64,000 nt of DNA, taken from assembly GCF_024753205.1 (NCBI RefSeq), contig NZ_JANUGZ010000002.1:868001-932000 (forward strand), read 5' to 3'. Position 1 is the first letter of the stretch; every line of letters begins with the position of its first letter. Both the position numbers and the translations under genes were made by a program. Below, piece after piece: positions 1-8,188 of the stretch. The stretch is from Massilia aurea (lineage in GTDB: Bacteria > Pseudomonadota > Gammaproteobacteria > Burkholderiales > Burkholderiaceae_D). The notes under the pieces are model-generated. The model ran no database searches. It saw nothing but the letters and a program-made list of their open reading frames with translations, and was not told the DNA's origin.

Positions 1-900
1 GAATCGCCGGAAGCCTCGAAGCACCGCATCCTGTTCGAGAACCTGACGCCGCTGCACCCGAACGAGCCGCTGCGTCTCGAGCGCGACATGAACGGCGCCG
101 AAAACATCACCGGCCGCATCGTCGATTTGATTTCGCCGATCGGCAAGGGCCAGCGCGGCCTGTTGGTGGCGTCGCCAAAGTCCGGCAAATCGGTCATGCT
201 GCAGCACATCGCGCATGCGATCACGGCCAATCACCCCGACGTCACGCTGATCGTTCTGCTGATCGACGAACGTCCGGAAGAAGTGACCGAGATGCAGCGT
301 TCGGTGCGCGGCGAAGTCGTCGCCTCGACCTTCGACGAACCAGCAACCCGCCACGTGCAGGTTGCCGAGATGGTGCTGGAAAAAGCCAAGCGCCTGGTCG
401 AAATGAAGAAGGACGTCGTGATCCTGCTGGACTCGATCACCCGTCTGGCGCGCGCCTACAACACCGTCATCCCTGCCTCGGGCAAGGTCCTGACCGGTGG
501 TGTCGACGCCAATGCGTTGCAGCGTCCAAAGCGTTTCTTCGGTGCGGCCCGTAATATCGAAGAAGGCGGCTCGCTGACCATCATCGCGACCGCGCTGATC
601 GAAACCGGTTCGCGCATGGATGACGTGATCTTTGAAGAGTTCAAGGGTACCGGCAATATGGAAGTGCACCTCGAGCGCCGTCTGGCCGAAAAGCGCGTCT
701 ACCCGTCGATCAACCTGAACAAATCGGGCACCCGTCGCGAAGAACTGCTGATCAAGCCGGACCAGCTCCAGAAAATCTGGATCCTGCGCAAGCTGCTGTA
801 CTCGATGGACGAGATCGAAGCGATGGAATTCATCCTCGACAAGATGCGCGCCACGAAGAACAACGTGGAGTTCTTCGACATGATGCGCCGCGGCGGCTAA
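1..900 (+). CDS. rho: Transcription termination factor Rho, C-terminal part (5' end outside window)
   Basis: Rho is the hexameric RNA-dependent ATPase that ends transcription. The frame is open from base 1, reading [17 protein letters not shown] before the first internal Met at 88, so the start lies upstream of the window. The visible part is the RecA-like motor. The Walker A loop SPKSGKS is at about 172-192, the Walker B stretch [16 protein letters not shown] at about 412-465, and the [16 protein letters not shown] segment follows. The protein ends MMRRGG, a typical Rho C-terminus. A hairpin terminator follows 25 bases after the stop. The rho–rpmE order is common in betaproteobacteria. Identification is secure; only the N-terminal RNA-binding domain is missing. 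Confidence 0.98.
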   Translation, partial: ESPEASKHRILFENLTPLHPNEPLRLERDMNGAENITGRIVDLISPIGKGQRGLLVASPKSGKSVMLQHIAHAITANHPDVTLIVLLIDERPEEVTEMQRSVRGEVVASTFDEPATRHVQVAEMVLEKAKRLVEMKKDVVILLDSITRLARAYNTVIPASGKVLTGGVDANALQRPKRFFGAARNIEEGGSLTIIATALIETGSRMDDVIFEEFKGTGNMEVHLERRLAEKRVYPSINLNKSGTRREELLIKPDQLQKIWILRKLLYSMDEIEAMEFILDKMRATKNNVEFFDMMRRGG

Positions 901-924
901 GCCACCGCAACGCATCATGCGCAC

Positions 925-949
925 AGGCAGCCTTCGGGCTGCCTTTTTT
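925..949 (+). terminator. Rho-independent terminator after rho
   Basis: A seven-base-pair stem GGCAGCC/GGCTGCC with a TTCG tetraloop is followed by six T's. It ends 9 bases before the -35 box of the next promoter. Confidence 0.9.
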
Positions 950-957
950 GTTGGGCA

Positions 958-986
958 TTGCCGGAAGCCGAAAACCTATTTATAAT
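958..986 (+). promoter_or_regulatory. Sigma-70 promoter of rpmE2
   Basis: TTGCCG (958-963) and a perfect TATAAT (981-986) are separated by 17 bases. The promoter lies about 100 bases upstream of the L31 start, so the mRNA has a leader of roughly 95 bases. Confidence 0.75.
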
Positions 987-1088
987 CGCCGGTTCTGCCC
1001 AACCCTGGCAAGTGATCGGCAATCGGGTCAAGAAGCGAGACGACCGACGAAGTGCTGTTTGGCTACCAACTCTATAGAAAGCAAGACC

Positions 1089-1358
1089 ATGAAGACCGAA
1101 ACTCACCCAGAATACCGCGACGTCGTGTTCCATGACGTGTCGTGCGACTTCAAGTTCATCACGCGCTCGACCATCAACACCCGCGACAAGATCGAACACG
1201 AAGGCAAAGAATACCCACTGGTCAAGATCGAGGTGTCGGCTGAATCGCACCCGTTCTTCACCGGCAAGCACAAGATCGTCGACACCGCCGGTCGCGTCGA
1301 GAAGTTCCGCCAGAAGTTCGGCGCAGTTGGTTCGAAGACCTCGGTCGCCAACGGCTAA
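1089..1358 (+). CDS. rpmE2: 50S ribosomal protein L31, type B
   Basis: This is an 89-residue large-subunit ribosomal protein. It shows the type B signature [11 protein letters not shown] near the N-terminus, the central FITRSTI and the [25 protein letters not shown] block. It lacks the CxxC zinc-binding pairs of type A L31 and has only one cysteine, so it belongs to the zinc-independent class. In enterobacteria that class replaces type A under zinc limitation; in Burkholderiales it is usually the only copy. The ATG at 1089 is chosen because an upstream in-frame extension would run through the promoter and into the rho terminator. A purine-rich GAAAG precedes the start. Confidence 0.95.
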   Translation: MKTETHPEYRDVVFHDVSCDFKFITRSTINTRDKIEHEGKEYPLVKIEVSAESHPFFTGKHKIVDTAGRVEKFRQKFGAVGSKTSVANG

Positions 1359-1377
1359 TTGCCGATGTAATACCGTC

Positions 1378-1456
1378 AAAGCCTTCACCGGCTTTGGCCA
1401 GACAGCCAGCTTTGCTGGCTTCAAAAAAGAAGCCGCTTACCCGGCTTCTTTTTTTT
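1378..1456 (+). terminator. Three consecutive hairpins ending in a strong terminator
   Basis: Three stem-loops follow rpmE2 in a row: AAAGCC/GGCTTT (1378-1395), AGCCAGC/GCTGGCT (1404-1420), and GAAGCCG/CGGCTTC (1429-1448). The last is flanked by six A's and followed by eight T's. It is the functional intrinsic terminator; the first two may protect the mRNA 3' end. Confidence 0.85.
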
Positions 1457-1498
1457 CGCGGCTATACTACGCGCTCATTTCCGCCATCAGACTTATCG

Positions 1499-3217
1499 AT
1501 GAAACCAGTCCGTCTTCCCGCCGCCGCCACCCTGGCACTGCCCCGCTGGGCCCTGCTTGCGCTGGGCCTGTTCTACATTCTGCCAGGCCTGATCGGGCGC
1601 GACCTGTGGAAGGAAGACGCCGCCAGCTTCGGCATTATGTGGACGATGGCGCATGGCACGCTGGCCGACTGGCTGTATCCGAACATCGCCGGCCTTGCCA
1701 GCGTCGACGAAGGGCCGCTCGCATTCTGGCTCGGCGCCGTATGCATCAAGCTGTTCGGCTGGCTGCTGGGCGACGTGCTCGCCGCCCGCGTTTCGACGGT
1801 CGGCATTTTCGTGCTGGGCACGATGTCGCTCTGGTACACCGCCTTCCACCTGGGCCGGCGCGCTGAAGCGCAACCGCTGCGCCTGGCCTTCGGTGGCCAG
1901 CCCGAACCGGACGACTATGGCCGCATGCTGGGCGATACCGCCGTCCTGATCTACCTCGGCAGCCTGGGCCTGCTGCTGCAAAGCCACCTGACGCTTGCAG
2001 CGACCCTGCAGGGCGCCCTGCTTGCCTTCTTCCTGTACCGCGCCGTACGCTACGTCGAACTTGCCGGCACGCGCAATGCGGTGCTGGTGGGGGTCGCGCT
2101 CGGGGCGCTGACACTGACGCAGGGCTTCCTGCCGCCGCTGGTGTTGCTCGTGGCGCTGTTTGCCTGCACCCGCTATCTCGATCTGCCCACGCCGCGCGCG
2201 CTGCTCGACCTGGCTGTCGCCGCCGGTGTCGGCTTCGGCATCGCGCTGATCTGGATCGTGCCGGCCACGGCAATCCAGCCTTATGGCCTGTCACCCATTG
2301 CCGATTGGCTCGACTGGAACGCGCAGCAGATCGGCTTGCCCGGCTGGCCGGCGCTGAAAGCCTTTTTCCGGATCGGCATCTGGTTCTTCTGGCCAGCCTG
2401 GCCATTCGCCTTGTGGGCGATCTGGGCCTGGCGCCGCCAGCAGATGCTGCACATCGTGCTGCCCGTGTTCTTCTTCCTGGCGCTCGTGCTGCAATTGCTG
2501 GCCGACCCGGCGCCCGAGAACAGCGACTTCCTGAAAATGCTGCCGCCGCTGGCGCTGATGGCCGCCTTCGGCCTGCCGACGATGAAGCGCGGCGCAATCA
2601 ACGCCATCGACTGGTTCTCGGTGATGGTGCTGACGATGCTGAGCGCGATCATCTGGCTGTTCTGGATCGCCAAGCTGACCGGCTGGCCGGCGCAGCTGGC
2701 CAAGAACGCGCTCAAGCTGGTGCCGGGCTTCACGCCGGAAATCGGCGTGGTCACCTTCATCGTTGCGGCCGGCGCCAGCGTCGGCTGGATCATGCTGGTG
2801 CACTGGCGCCTGTCGCGCCAGCCGGCGGTTCTGTGGCGCGCCGTGGTGCTGTCCTCGGGCGGCCTGATCCTGCTGTGGGTGCTGTTGATGACACTGTTCC
2901 TGCCCGACCTGAACTACGGCAAGAGCTACGCCGGCGTCGCCCAGCAGATCGCCGCCCGCCTCCCGGCGGACGCCAACTGCATCGCCACCAATGTCGGCGC
3001 CGCCCAGCGCGCTTCGCTGGCCTTCTACGGCCGCCTGCCGTTCGTTACGCTCGCCGGCGGCAAGTGCGACTACGTGCTGTTGCAAGACAGCCTGCGCAAC
3101 CGCGACGACGCGACCTTGCTGCGCAAGTGGAACGTGAGCAATGCGGTGCCGCTCTGGGAAGGCCGGCGTGCATCGGACCGGGACGAACGCTTCCGGCTAT
3201 TCCGCCAGAAACCCTGA
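1499..3217 (+). CDS. ArnT/PMT-like membrane glycosyltransferase (GT83-type)
   Basis: This 572-residue polytopic membrane protein resembles the dolichyl-phosphate-mannose/ArnT family. That family moves a sugar from an undecaprenyl or dolichyl phosphate carrier to lipid A or other acceptors on the periplasmic side. The first transmembrane helix is followed by GRDLWKEDAASF, whose acidic pair fits the catalytic Asp loop of the family. About ten further hydrophobic segments follow. The C-terminal 90 residues form a soluble region (ADANCIATNVGAAQRASLAF). ATG 1499 is used because the longer open frame starts inside the rpmE2 terminator. No good ribosome-binding site is visible. The acceptor cannot be told from sequence. 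Confidence 0.8.
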   Translation: MKPVRLPAAATLALPRWALLALGLFYILPGLIGRDLWKEDAASFGIMWTMAHGTLADWLYPNIAGLASVDEGPLAFWLGAVCIKLFGWLLGDVLAARVSTVGIFVLGTMSLWYTAFHLGRRAEAQPLRLAFGGQPEPDDYGRMLGDTAVLIYLGSLGLLLQSHLTLAATLQGALLAFFLYRAVRYVELAGTRNAVLVGVALGALTLTQGFLPPLVLLVALFACTRYLDLPTPRALLDLAVAAGVGFGIALIWIVPATAIQPYGLSPIADWLDWNAQQIGLPGWPALKAFFRIGIWFFWPAWPFALWAIWAWRRQQMLHIVLPVFFFLALVLQLLADPAPENSDFLKMLPPLALMAAFGLPTMKRGAINAIDWFSVMVLTMLSAIIWLFWIAKLTGWPAQLAKNALKLVPGFTPEIGVVTFIVAAGASVGWIMLVHWRLSRQPAVLWRAVVLSSGGLILLWVLLMTLFLPDLNYGKSYAGVAQQIAARLPADANCIATNVGAAQRASLAFYGRLPFVTLAGGKCDYVLLQDSLRNRDDATLLRKWNVSNAVPLWEGRRASDRDERFRLFRQKP

Positions 3218-3228
3218 GTCACTTTCCC

Positions 3229-3260
3229 ACAAGCCGCACTTCTGTGCGGCTTGTTCGTTT
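3229..3260 (+). terminator. Terminator after the ArnT-like gene
   Basis: An 11-bp stem ACAAGCCGCAC/GTGCGGCTTGT with a TTCT loop is followed by a T-rich tail (TCGTTTT). Confidence 0.8.
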
Positions 3261-3482
3261 TGGGCCAATGGCTTGCCAAAATCCACCTGTGCGCGGCAAG
3301 TGTTGTCTTTATGAGAAGCTGGCTTCAACGAATGCGTGTTTGCGCGCAGTCAAACGCCAGCCACTGAGCGCTGGTCACAATGATCAAGTCAATGACGATT
3401 TAACTAATATTTGGCTGGATATTGCACCAGTTTTCTTGATCGGCGCAAATACGGACTGATGCGAGCAACCAGGGAGAGCACC

Positions 3483-3947
3483 ATGAACAGCGTGACGTTT
3501 TCTGAAATTCAGCGCGTCAATCGCCCTGGCTTCCTGCAGCGTATTGATACCTGGCGCCAGTCGCTGCCCTGGGCGCTCACGCTGCTGGCCGGCTTGCCGG
3601 TACTGGTGCTGGGCCTACACTTGATCGATCCTGGCACCCCCATGCCGTTCCTCGTGGTGCCCGCCATCATTGGCGGCCTCCTTCCCATCTGCATGCTGGG
3701 CCCGGGCCGCTTCGAAATCCGCAGCCGCGTCGATGCCCACCAGATGATCGACACGCTCGACAAAGCGCTCGAAACGCTTGGCTACCGGCGCACAACCACC
3801 GACAGCACCACCATCCGCTACTTCCGCCCACGCCCATGGCTGCGCGCGCAGGAAGGCGCGATCGATGTCGCTGTGCGCGAGCACGTGCTCGAGATCGTGG
3901 GGCCGATGGGCAGCTTGCGGTTGTTGCAGCATCGGATGACGTGTTAG
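3483..3947 (+). CDS. Small membrane protein of unknown function
   Basis: This 154-residue protein has two adjacent transmembrane helices: about residues 24-45 (LPWALTLLAGLPVLVLGLHL) and 50-70 (MPFLVVPAIIGGLLPICMLG). A soluble C-terminal domain of about 80 residues follows (TLDKALETLGYRRTTTDSTTI). I do not recognise a family. The ATG at 3483 is preceded by GGGAGAG at good spacing, so the longer frame from 3411 is rejected. The gene stands alone between a terminator and tRNA-Leu. About 260 bases before it hold no other gene. Confidence 0.7.
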   Translation: MNSVTFSEIQRVNRPGFLQRIDTWRQSLPWALTLLAGLPVLVLGLHLIDPGTPMPFLVVPAIIGGLLPICMLGPGRFEIRSRVDAHQMIDTLDKALETLGYRRTTTDSTTIRYFRPRPWLRAQEGAIDVAVREHVLEIVGPMGSLRLLQHRMTC

Positions 3948-4068
3948 CTGGCGTGCGGTATGCGATCAGGGCATACGCTCAGCCGTATCTCTCGGGAACT
4001 CATAGGGTGAGTTTCGCCACACTGGCCAGCTGAGCAATCAATGTGCTAAGATACCCGCCTGCGATTGG

Positions 4069-4153
4069 GCCTCTGTGGCGGAATTGGTAGACGCACTTGA
4101 CTCAAAATCAAGCGCCGTAAGGCGTGCCGGTTCGATTCCGGCCGGAGGCACCA
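4069..4153 (+). tRNA. tRNA-Leu, anticodon CAA
   Basis: The acceptor stem GCCTCTG/CGGAGGC closes with a discriminator A and an encoded CCA (4151-4153). The anticodon stem CTTGA/TCAAG holds the loop CTCAAAA, giving anticodon CAA at 4103-4105. A long variable arm (GCGCCGTAAGGCGT region) and the T-loop TTCGATT mark a class II leucine tRNA. A candidate -10 box TAAGAT lies at 4047-4052. The 3' end (4134-4153) is copied at 8627-8646 and in part at 5349 and 6565, which marks it as the integration site of the following island. Confidence 0.95.
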
Positions 4154-4412
4154 CCTACTCGCAGCATGCAGTTGTACTACGCTAAAACCCGTCACCTTTC
4201 AAGGAAGCACGGGTTTTTTGCTATCCACCCTCAGTATCATCAAGATCGACTGTCCAGCACCCTGACCGGTGGCATGATCATCATGCATCAGCCCTCTGCC
4301 GCTCCCTGCACTGCCGACATTGAGCATGAGCTAATTTTGCCAAATCTAAACCCGGGCTATGACTTGTGCAAAGCTGAGGCTGTGTCCGAATGTCAGACCT
4401 GACCCCGACTTC
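4154..4412. repeat. tRNA-Leu downstream flank, copy A of a ~260-bp direct repeat
   Basis: This stretch is about 95% identical by eye to 8647-8910 and includes the tRNA terminator. Its last 26 bases (4382-4407) match the arm of the MITE at 57812-57994. Differences are point changes plus a six-base indel near 4366. It holds no gene of its own apart from the 3' end of the minus-strand nuclease gene. Confidence 0.9.
4184..4219 (+). terminator. Terminator after tRNA-Leu
   Basis: The stem AAAACCCG/CGGGTTTT is followed by more T's. A second copy lies at 8677-8712 and a related one at 9892-9928. Confidence 0.8.
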
Positions 4413-5220
4413 GCTGCCTTACAAAGCTAACGCGTCCTTCAGGTACGGGGGAAGAATTTGGAACATCCAAGTCAAGAGAGAATAGGTGATCACGCAGAAC
4501 AATAACATTATGGAACAACCAAACTTGCACCCAGGCACCCGGCGTATGTTTCCGAGCCACCTCTTTTAATCTACTCTCAACAGCCTTTGCCTGAGGAAGG
4601 ATCAACGCGTCATAGACCCCATCATGATTCGCATGCCAGTCAGATGACTTCCTCACAATCTTCGCAAATTGAGTAGCCTTCTTCCTAGACTTATAATAAC
4701 AATGCGCGCTCGATAAGTTAAATCTATTAAATCCAATAATTTCCTGATAGCTGTTTTCAGATAATATTTTATTGTATTTTTTTAAAGGAAAAACATATTC
4801 AACAGGTCCGGGATACTTCTCCTCACGAGGATTTTTCGTAGTAGTGAGAAAAACAAAAGGTGCATCAGAACTTTTGCATTCTATCAACAACTCGGTGATT
4901 ACTTTAGTTAACTTAGATTCACCTACTTCGACAACCTTTACAGCTTTGATATCGAGTTCACGGGAGATTGATTCCTCTTGATCTCTGAACGCCCAGCTCG
5001 AGTCGACGTGAAAGCCTAATGCTTCTGCTTTCCTTGCAATTTCATTTTCGAATAGGTAACCTGATTTTTCGAGCGCTTTGAGCATTTGCTCTGCACTAGG
5101 CTGTCCTTTCTTTTCTTCTTCGTTTTTCATTAGAAATTCTACAGTATTTAATTGACAAGATTGAATTAGCTTTTGGTTTGACCAATCATTCGAAAACTTA
5201 GGCCAACAATAAGTTAGCAT
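4393..5220 (-). CDS. Orphan PD-(D/E)XK-like nuclease (hypothetical)
   Basis: This 275-residue cytoplasmic protein comes from AT-rich DNA unlike its neighbours. The central part carries SRELDIKAV followed about 20 residues later by TELLIECKSSDAP. That is the D...E-x-K arrangement of the PD-(D/E)XK nuclease fold, with the preceding helix (FENEIARKAEALGF) supplying a possible first Glu. The rest is lysine/serine rich without a recognised domain. No methylase or helicase partner is nearby, so a restriction role is not supported. The ATG at 5220 gives the longest frame; an internal ATG at 5130 (MKNEEEKKG) is an equal candidate, and neither has a good ribosome-binding site. The last ~8 codons and the stop lie in the flanking repeat, so the native C-terminus may have been replaced. 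Confidence 0.55.
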   Translation of the reverse strand: MLTYCWPKFSNDWSNQKLIQSCQLNTVEFLMKNEEEKKGQPSAEQMLKALEKSGYLFENEIARKAEALGFHVDSSWAFRDQEESISRELDIKAVKVVEVGESKLTKVITELLIECKSSDAPFVFLTTTKNPREEKYPGPVEYVFPLKKYNKILSENSYQEIIGFNRFNLSSAHCYYKSRKKATQFAKIVRKSSDWHANHDGVYDALILPQAKAVESRLKEVARKHTPGAWVQVWLFHNVIVLRDHLFSLDLDVPNSSPVPEGRVSFVRQRSRGQV

Positions 5221-5321
5221 GTTTGCAAGTATTGCACCATGGATTTTGTTAGACTACCCGCGCTAGGCTAAGCGTAATTTAATCATCTGCGCCTACTACG
5301 CATGAATTAAGCAGGAGCGTT

Positions 5322-5520
5322 CTAACCAATTGATTATAAGAATATATAGATTCCGGCCGAATCCAACTCAGCAAAATGACAGGCAGCGAACTGTTGTAGC
5401 CCGCCAACAGTTGCAAGCGTTAGTTGCTCAAAATGCAACATTGCCCTACACTCACAATGACCGACCGTTTGATGTCGGCCAGGAGCGACGTGATACCGAC
5501 CATCTGACGATTGACAATAC
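5322..5520 (+). repeat. Diverged module, copy 1 (pairs with 6540-6730)
   Basis: TGATTATAA, then GATTCCGGCCG (5349-5359), then a ~160-base stretch containing AACTCAGCAA, TAGTTGCTCAA, TGCAAC and CGGCCAGGAGCG are shared in order with 6540-6730 at clearly diverged identity. Short frames inside it are not convincing genes. The rest of 5221-5640 is AT-rich and holds nothing else I can name. Confidence 0.7.
5349..5359 (+). repeat. Partial att-like copy of the tRNA-Leu 3' end
   Basis: GATTCCGGCCG matches the first 11 bases of the 20-base tRNA 3' segment at 4134-4153 and then diverges (AATCC instead of GAGGC). It is preceded by TGATTATAA, as at 6549 and 8609. Confidence 0.6.
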
Positions 5521-5640
5521 GAATATCCACTATAAAAAGTTTTTAATAGAAGTTCACTAATTTGCCAACCATTCTAAAATGTGTCTTGAGGAAATTTTAA
5601 GGCCCTAATTAACCATTTTTTTCGATCGATTATTTTAATA

Positions 5641-6417
5641 ATGAAACTTTATACTGCGTTTCTTCTAATGCCACTGCACTCAGTTGCTGCCGATAATACT
5701 ATTCGCGATTATACTAATAGCGATTGGTGGACGGTCTATTTAACAGGGATACTGTGTTTATTTACGCTTGGACTTATGGTGTACACCGCAAAGTTGTGGC
5801 ATGCGACAGTCAAGCTTTCTAGGGATGCGGAAAAAAATTCAGAGGAACAAAGAGCGCACTTGATCAGCTCTCTTGATGCGACTGAACGCGCTGCTAGCGC
5901 AGCTGAAAGAAGCGCCAAAATTTCTGGACAATCGCTATCCACGGCTCAGCGGGCGTTTGTCTTTTTGAAAGGTTTTGACTCTATCCCCAATATCTTTGAA
6001 AATGTACTAAAAGAGTACGTAATCTTTGCTTACGCAGAGAATGCCGGGGTGACCCCAGCGCAAGATGTTCGATTCGCAAGTAGTATTCAAATGCAACGAG
6101 GATCTGCGCCACAGGTCCCTTTCTTCAAAACTGATTTCACTGGATCATCTACTAGTGTCATGGGGCCCAGGTCACAAGTAAGAAGCGGGTATCTTCCTGT
6201 TTCCGCCGGCGATCTATATGATTGCTGGCTAGGTAAAACAAAGATATTCATCTGGATGCGCTTAGAGTACAGAGATATTTTTAGCCAAGAGCTGCTGCAT
6301 CATCATGAACAGTGTGCGGAAATTAGTCTGATTCACGATCCGCGCAGCGCCCCGCCAATGGGCCACCCACCCTATCTTCAATTTCGGGTAACCGGAAACC
6401 AAAATAGCTCATCTTGA
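5641..6417 (+). CDS. Membrane-anchored protein of unknown function with coiled coil
   Basis: This 258-residue protein begins with a hydrophobic, possibly cleaved N-terminus (MKLYTAFLLMPLHSVAADN). A transmembrane helix follows at about 32-52 (VYLTGILCLFTLGLMVYTA), then a helical, Ala/Ser/Glu-rich coiled-coil stretch at about 60-105. The C-terminal domain contains QRAFVFLKGFD, AYAENAGVTPAQDV and SAGDLYDCWLG. This layout recurs in many proteobacterial hypothetical proteins, but I know no function. The gene is AT-rich. It starts without an evident ribosome-binding site and is followed directly by the palindrome at 6426-6449. It may be cargo of the tRNA-Leu island. Confidence 0.7.
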   Translation: MKLYTAFLLMPLHSVAADNTIRDYTNSDWWTVYLTGILCLFTLGLMVYTAKLWHATVKLSRDAEKNSEEQRAHLISSLDATERAASAAERSAKISGQSLSTAQRAFVFLKGFDSIPNIFENVLKEYVIFAYAENAGVTPAQDVRFASSIQMQRGSAPQVPFFKTDFTGSSTSVMGPRSQVRSGYLPVSAGDLYDCWLGKTKIFIWMRLEYRDIFSQELLHHHEQCAEISLIHDPRSAPPMGHPPYLQFRVTGNQNSSS

Positions 6418-6425
6418 GTGCGAGT

Positions 6426-6449
6426 GTCTGCTGGGGGTCAGCAGCAGAC
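6426..6449. repeat. Punctuation palindrome 1 (GTCTGCTG...CAGCAGAC)
   Basis: The arms GTCTGCTG and CAGCAGAC flank GGGGTCAG, nine bases after the previous stop codon. The same GTCTGCT/GGGTCG/AGCAGAC pattern follows each of the next four genes. Confidence 0.75.
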
Positions 6450-6564
6450 GTTGGTATCACTCATACTTGAATTATGGACTCGAGTTACACTTTTTAGACA
6501 GACAAGAGCAACTGCGCATAAATTACGCAATCTATCTACAACTCATTGATTATAAATAAATTAG
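6440..6564. repeat. ~125-bp repeat, copy 1 (pairs with 8503-8626)
   Basis: Shared landmarks in order are GCAGACGTTGGTA, ATGGACTCGAGTT, CACTTTTT, GCAACT, GCGCATAAATTACGCAATC-type sequence and CAACTCATTGATTATAAAT. The copy ends where the att-like GATTCCGGCCGGA begins. It looks like the right-end sequence of an element that inserted twice. Confidence 0.8.
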
Positions 6565-6730
6565 GATTCCGGCCGGATGCAACTCAGCAATATGCCATGC
6601 AGCGGACCATTGCAGCCCCGCAATGCTCACAAGCAGTAGTTGCTCAACATGCAACAGTAGCCTACACTGACCATCGCCGACTGTCCGGTATCGGCCAGGA
6701 GCGGTCAGTCGAGCCGGTGCGTATTGTCTA
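6540..6730 (+). repeat. Diverged module, copy 2, with att-like core at 6565-6577
   Basis: GATTCCGGCCGGA (6565-6577) matches the first 13 bases of the tRNA-Leu 3' segment. The following bases pair with 5360-5520 at lower identity. No coding function is supported; a 61-codon frame here is not conserved in the sister copy. Confidence 0.65.
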
Positions 6731-6752
6731 ACTGGTTTTTGAAAGGCTTGCG

Positions 6753-7136
6753 ATGAGTAGACCACTGCCATTGAAAGAACTGCTTGACGAATGGTATCGG
6801 TGGGCCGAATGGATCTCCTCTGAGAACCGAGATGAAACGAAGAGCGATGACCTTACTGGTTGGTTTGAGTTCAACTGGGTCGTTGAAGATGACCCTGAAT
6901 TGGCTTGGAAGGCAATTATCGAGGCCATTGATCAGCCAAGAATGGCACCGTATTTAGGCACCTTGGCTGCGGGGCCCCTCGAAGATTTGTTAGACCTACA
7001 CGGTCCGGCCTTCATCGAACGGATCGAGCAATGTGCACGGTCGAATGCGCGTTTCGCCAGCATACTTGGCGACGTGTGGCAGTCTGCAATGCCTGACTCG
7101 ATTTGGAAGCGCGTGCAAGCTGTACAAATTTGTTGA
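6753..7136 (+). CDS. DUF6869-like small protein
   Basis: This 127-residue soluble protein is rich in Trp and acidic residues. It contains EWYRWAEW, DPELAWKAIIEAI, the LAAGPLEDLLDLHGPAFIERIE block and a C-terminal VWQSAMPDSIWKRV. By memory this order of motifs matches the DUF6869 family, whose function is unknown and whose members often sit among orphan small genes. GAAAGG (6741-6746) stands six bases before the ATG, which fixes the start. The gene is followed immediately by a punctuation palindrome and forms one unit of the island's small-gene array. Confidence 0.7.
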   Translation: MSRPLPLKELLDEWYRWAEWISSENRDETKSDDLTGWFEFNWVVEDDPELAWKAIIEAIDQPRMAPYLGTLAAGPLEDLLDLHGPAFIERIEQCARSNARFASILGDVWQSAMPDSIWKRVQAVQIC

Positions 7137-7138
7137 GC

Positions 7139-7205
7139 GGCCGTCCGGTATGGGTCGCATCCGGTCAGTTTCGACAGGCAGGAATCGGCCAATAGCAGAC
7201 GGTAT
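7139..7205. repeat. Punctuation palindrome 2
   Basis: An imperfect long palindrome begins CCGTCCGGTATGGGTCG and ends CCAATAGCAGACGGT, with GACAGGCAGGAA in the centre. The same centre occurs at 7600-7616. Confidence 0.7.
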
Positions 7206-7234
7206 GCGATCCCGGATTTCAATAAAGGCATCAG

Positions 7235-7561
7235 ATGAGAAGCAACAGAGTGGCTACGATAGTTGGAACCGCCATGATTGCTGGCAGCGTACCGTGCACA
7301 CTTGCGATCTTGGTCTTTGCTCAACTTATGGCAGCGCGTAACGCTGGGCACCCTGCTGGTGGCGACGCCATCGGGCTGATGATGATGTCACTCGTCGCGT
7401 ATGCGATTGCAGTGCTCAGTTTCGTATTTGGGATTATCTACTTCGGCTTTGCCGCTCTCAAAAACAAACTGGTCTTAAGCCCTTGGCACTGGTTTGGCAT
7501 CGTGTATTCCCTTATCCAAATCACGATCCCGATCGTCTACCTTCTATTTCCCCCAAGGTAA
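7235..7561 (+). CDS. Small integral membrane protein
   Basis: This 108-residue protein has three predicted transmembrane helices at about 8-30, 45-72 and 83-105, a short basic N-terminus and the C-terminus YLLFPPR. I recognise no family. AAAGG lies seven bases before the ATG at 7235. It lies between two punctuation palindromes, like its neighbours, and shares their intermediate GC content. Confidence 0.65.
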   Translation: MRSNRVATIVGTAMIAGSVPCTLAILVFAQLMAARNAGHPAGGDAIGLMMMSLVAYAIAVLSFVFGIIYFGFAALKNKLVLSPWHWFGIVYSLIQITIPIVYLLFPPR

Positions 7562-7571
7562 TTACGCCGTG

Positions 7572-7635
7572 AACGTCTGCTGTGGGTCGAAACCAGCCGA
7601 TCGAGACAGGCAGGAAACGGCCAGAAGCAGACGTT
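7572..7635. repeat. Punctuation palindrome 3
   Basis: The perfect arms AACGTCTGCT (7572-7581) and AGCAGACGTT (7626-7635) enclose GTGGGTCGAAACCAG and GACAGGCAGGAAACGGCC. It starts ten bases after the previous stop codon. Confidence 0.8.
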
Positions 7636-7656
7636 GCATGTTTAAAGGAATTGACG

Positions 7657-8037
7657 ATGGTTGAGCAACCTACGTTTCACGAGTTAGAGAGCTACTTGGC
7701 CCGGATGCCAGCTCTAATATCACCATTTGGTCGTGGCTTCGACGAGAGCGGAGGATGGTGGATAAAATTCGGGATCGATATCGATCATCCTCTGGCTTGG
7801 GGAGTTGTACAGGAGCTTGGGCATGTCCTGAACTATCTTTCAGTCGACCAACAATTGCCAACAGTGTTCAAACCCGTCTCGCCGCCCCCCTACTTGAACG
7901 GCGGTCCACGTGACTACCTCACTTGGGTTATCGAATGCCATGATGCTGACTTTCACCCGAGAACGACAGCCGAGTGGCTCGAAGGTAGATTGCCTCGCCC
8001 GGTAGACGATTTATCGCAGTGGACAATTGACGACTGA
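7657..8037 (+). CDS. Small soluble hypothetical protein
   Basis: This 126-residue protein contains GGWWIKFGIDIDHPLAW, VVQELGHVLNYLS, the striking PVSPPPYLNGGPRDYL and a C-terminal AEWLEGRLPRPVDDL. The regular pattern suggests a conserved folded domain, but I cannot name a family or activity. AAAGGAA (7644-7650) before ATG 7657 makes this the start; the longer frame from 7582 lies inside palindrome 3. It resembles solitary immunity-type proteins in size and setting, which is only an inference. Confidence 0.6.
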   Translation: MVEQPTFHELESYLARMPALISPFGRGFDESGGWWIKFGIDIDHPLAWGVVQELGHVLNYLSVDQQLPTVFKPVSPPPYLNGGPRDYLTWVIECHDADFHPRTTAEWLEGRLPRPVDDLSQWTIDD

Positions 8038-8180
8038 GCATGTCGGAATGTCTGCGATTGGTCGAATGTCTGCGATTGGTCGACAGTTACCTATTCACAC
8101 AGGCAGTAACTTTCTAACCTGGCAACCTGCTCAGCTGACGCGAACGGCCGAGTTCGGCCAGAAGCAGTCATCCAAACATG
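8038..8180. repeat. Punctuation repeat 4 (degenerate, with internal duplication)
   Basis: The 16-base unit AATGTCTGCGATTGGT occurs twice at 8045-8076. The element ends CGGCCAGAAGCAGTC at about 8156-8169, the usual right arm. The centre keeps CACAGGCAG. Confidence 0.6.
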
Positions 8181-8188
8181 GAGCTAGT

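Noticed and set aside
5330-5560. Short plus-strand frames at 5330-5560 and 6546-6731
   Set aside because: They lie in the two diverged repeat modules and their reading is not conserved between the copies.
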